The notes under the pieces are model-generated. The model was not told where the DNA came from, ran no database searches, and saw only the letters and a list, made by a program, of their open reading frames with translations. Below are positions 63,601 through 64,000 of a stretch of DNA of 64,000 bases, piece after piece (positions within the stretch are counted from its first letter, which is position 1; each line of letters opens with the position of its first letter). The stretch comes from Dysidea avara (lineage: Eukaryota > Porifera > Demospongiae > Dictyoceratida > Dysideidae). A program made the translations under genes and the position numbers. The stretch is from positions 8,829,277-8,893,276 of the forward strand of contig NC_089281.1 of assembly GCF_963678975.1 (NCBI RefSeq), read 5' to 3'.

Positions 63601-64000
63601 AAAATAACAGATCAGGTACACGAGGAAATGAACATAAACTTACACTTCACTGTATGTTGATTCTTACAAATTTAGCTCCAATAAATTTGAGCCAATTACT
63701 AATGATTGTACACTAACTGAATTTGACCACATTTTCTGAGTATATTTTATGAACAGTAATTACTAATCCTAAGATATTGCATTGTACTCAAATTTTTGTG
63801 AGTTTTACAATTATTAATATTATAAGTAAAATGTATTGTATAATTATGCAACATTTTAGTCACTAACTATAGTTGAATGTAAATCCAAACCATGCTTTGC
63901 ATTTCTCTAATATTGTTAGCAACAAATGTTATAATGTATCATTGATGTCTATGTTAGCAATTGCCACACTTTTGTAGTAACATTTAGTAGTTAAATATAT

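Overview
This is a window of animal nuclear DNA, AT-rich and full of transposon debris, with genes built of many short exons and introns often only 50-60 nt long. The protein set (UGP2, NAA80, ACTR2/Arp2, ITPA, AIDA, WARS1 and a Slo1-type potassium channel) is metazoan. The divergence of the proteins, the compact introns and the tight gene spacing suggest an early-branching animal, most probably a sponge. The sponge assignment is inference; the animal assignment is well supported. No rRNA, CRISPR, operon or bacterial gene structure was seen.

Layout. (1) 1-34.8 kb: three UDP-glucose pyrophosphorylase (UGP2) genes in tandem on the minus strand. Copy 1 runs off the left edge; copies 2 and 3 are complete, with 14 coding exons each. 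Large introns of copies 1 and 2 hold transposons, including a decayed Ty3/gypsy element at 23.1-26.8 kb. Between copies 1 and 2 lies an unidentified plus-strand coding exon split by a three-level nested insertion (LINE inside hAT inside hAT). (2) 34.9-43.9 kb: a dense block of alternating genes: NAA80(+), ACTR2(-), ITPA(+), AIDA(-). UGP2 copy 3/NAA80 and ACTR2/ITPA are head to head with 142 and 90 bp between start codons; ITPA and AIDA stop codons are 28 bp apart, tail to tail. (3) 44-56 kb: a LINE relic and small DNA transposons, then WARS1(-), whose last intron is 7.3 kb of fold-back elements, minisatellites and MITEs. (4) 58.6-62.0 kb: a Slo1 (BK)-like channel gene on the plus strand, nearly intronless. 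(5) 62.5-63.6 kb: a broken LINE reverse transcriptase.

Themes. The genes are housekeeping ones: sugar-nucleotide synthesis, actin N-terminal acetylation beside an Arp2/3 subunit, nucleotide-pool cleaning, tRNA charging, and a K+ channel. The most notable observations are a BK-type channel whose third S4 arginine is tryptophan and whose calcium sites are partly depleted, twin palindromic fold-back elements each with its own 7-bp target duplication, many hAT-like elements with exact 8-bp duplications, a 19-nt word recurring at least 16 times, and an apparent 20-nt frame-restoring gap in AIDA.
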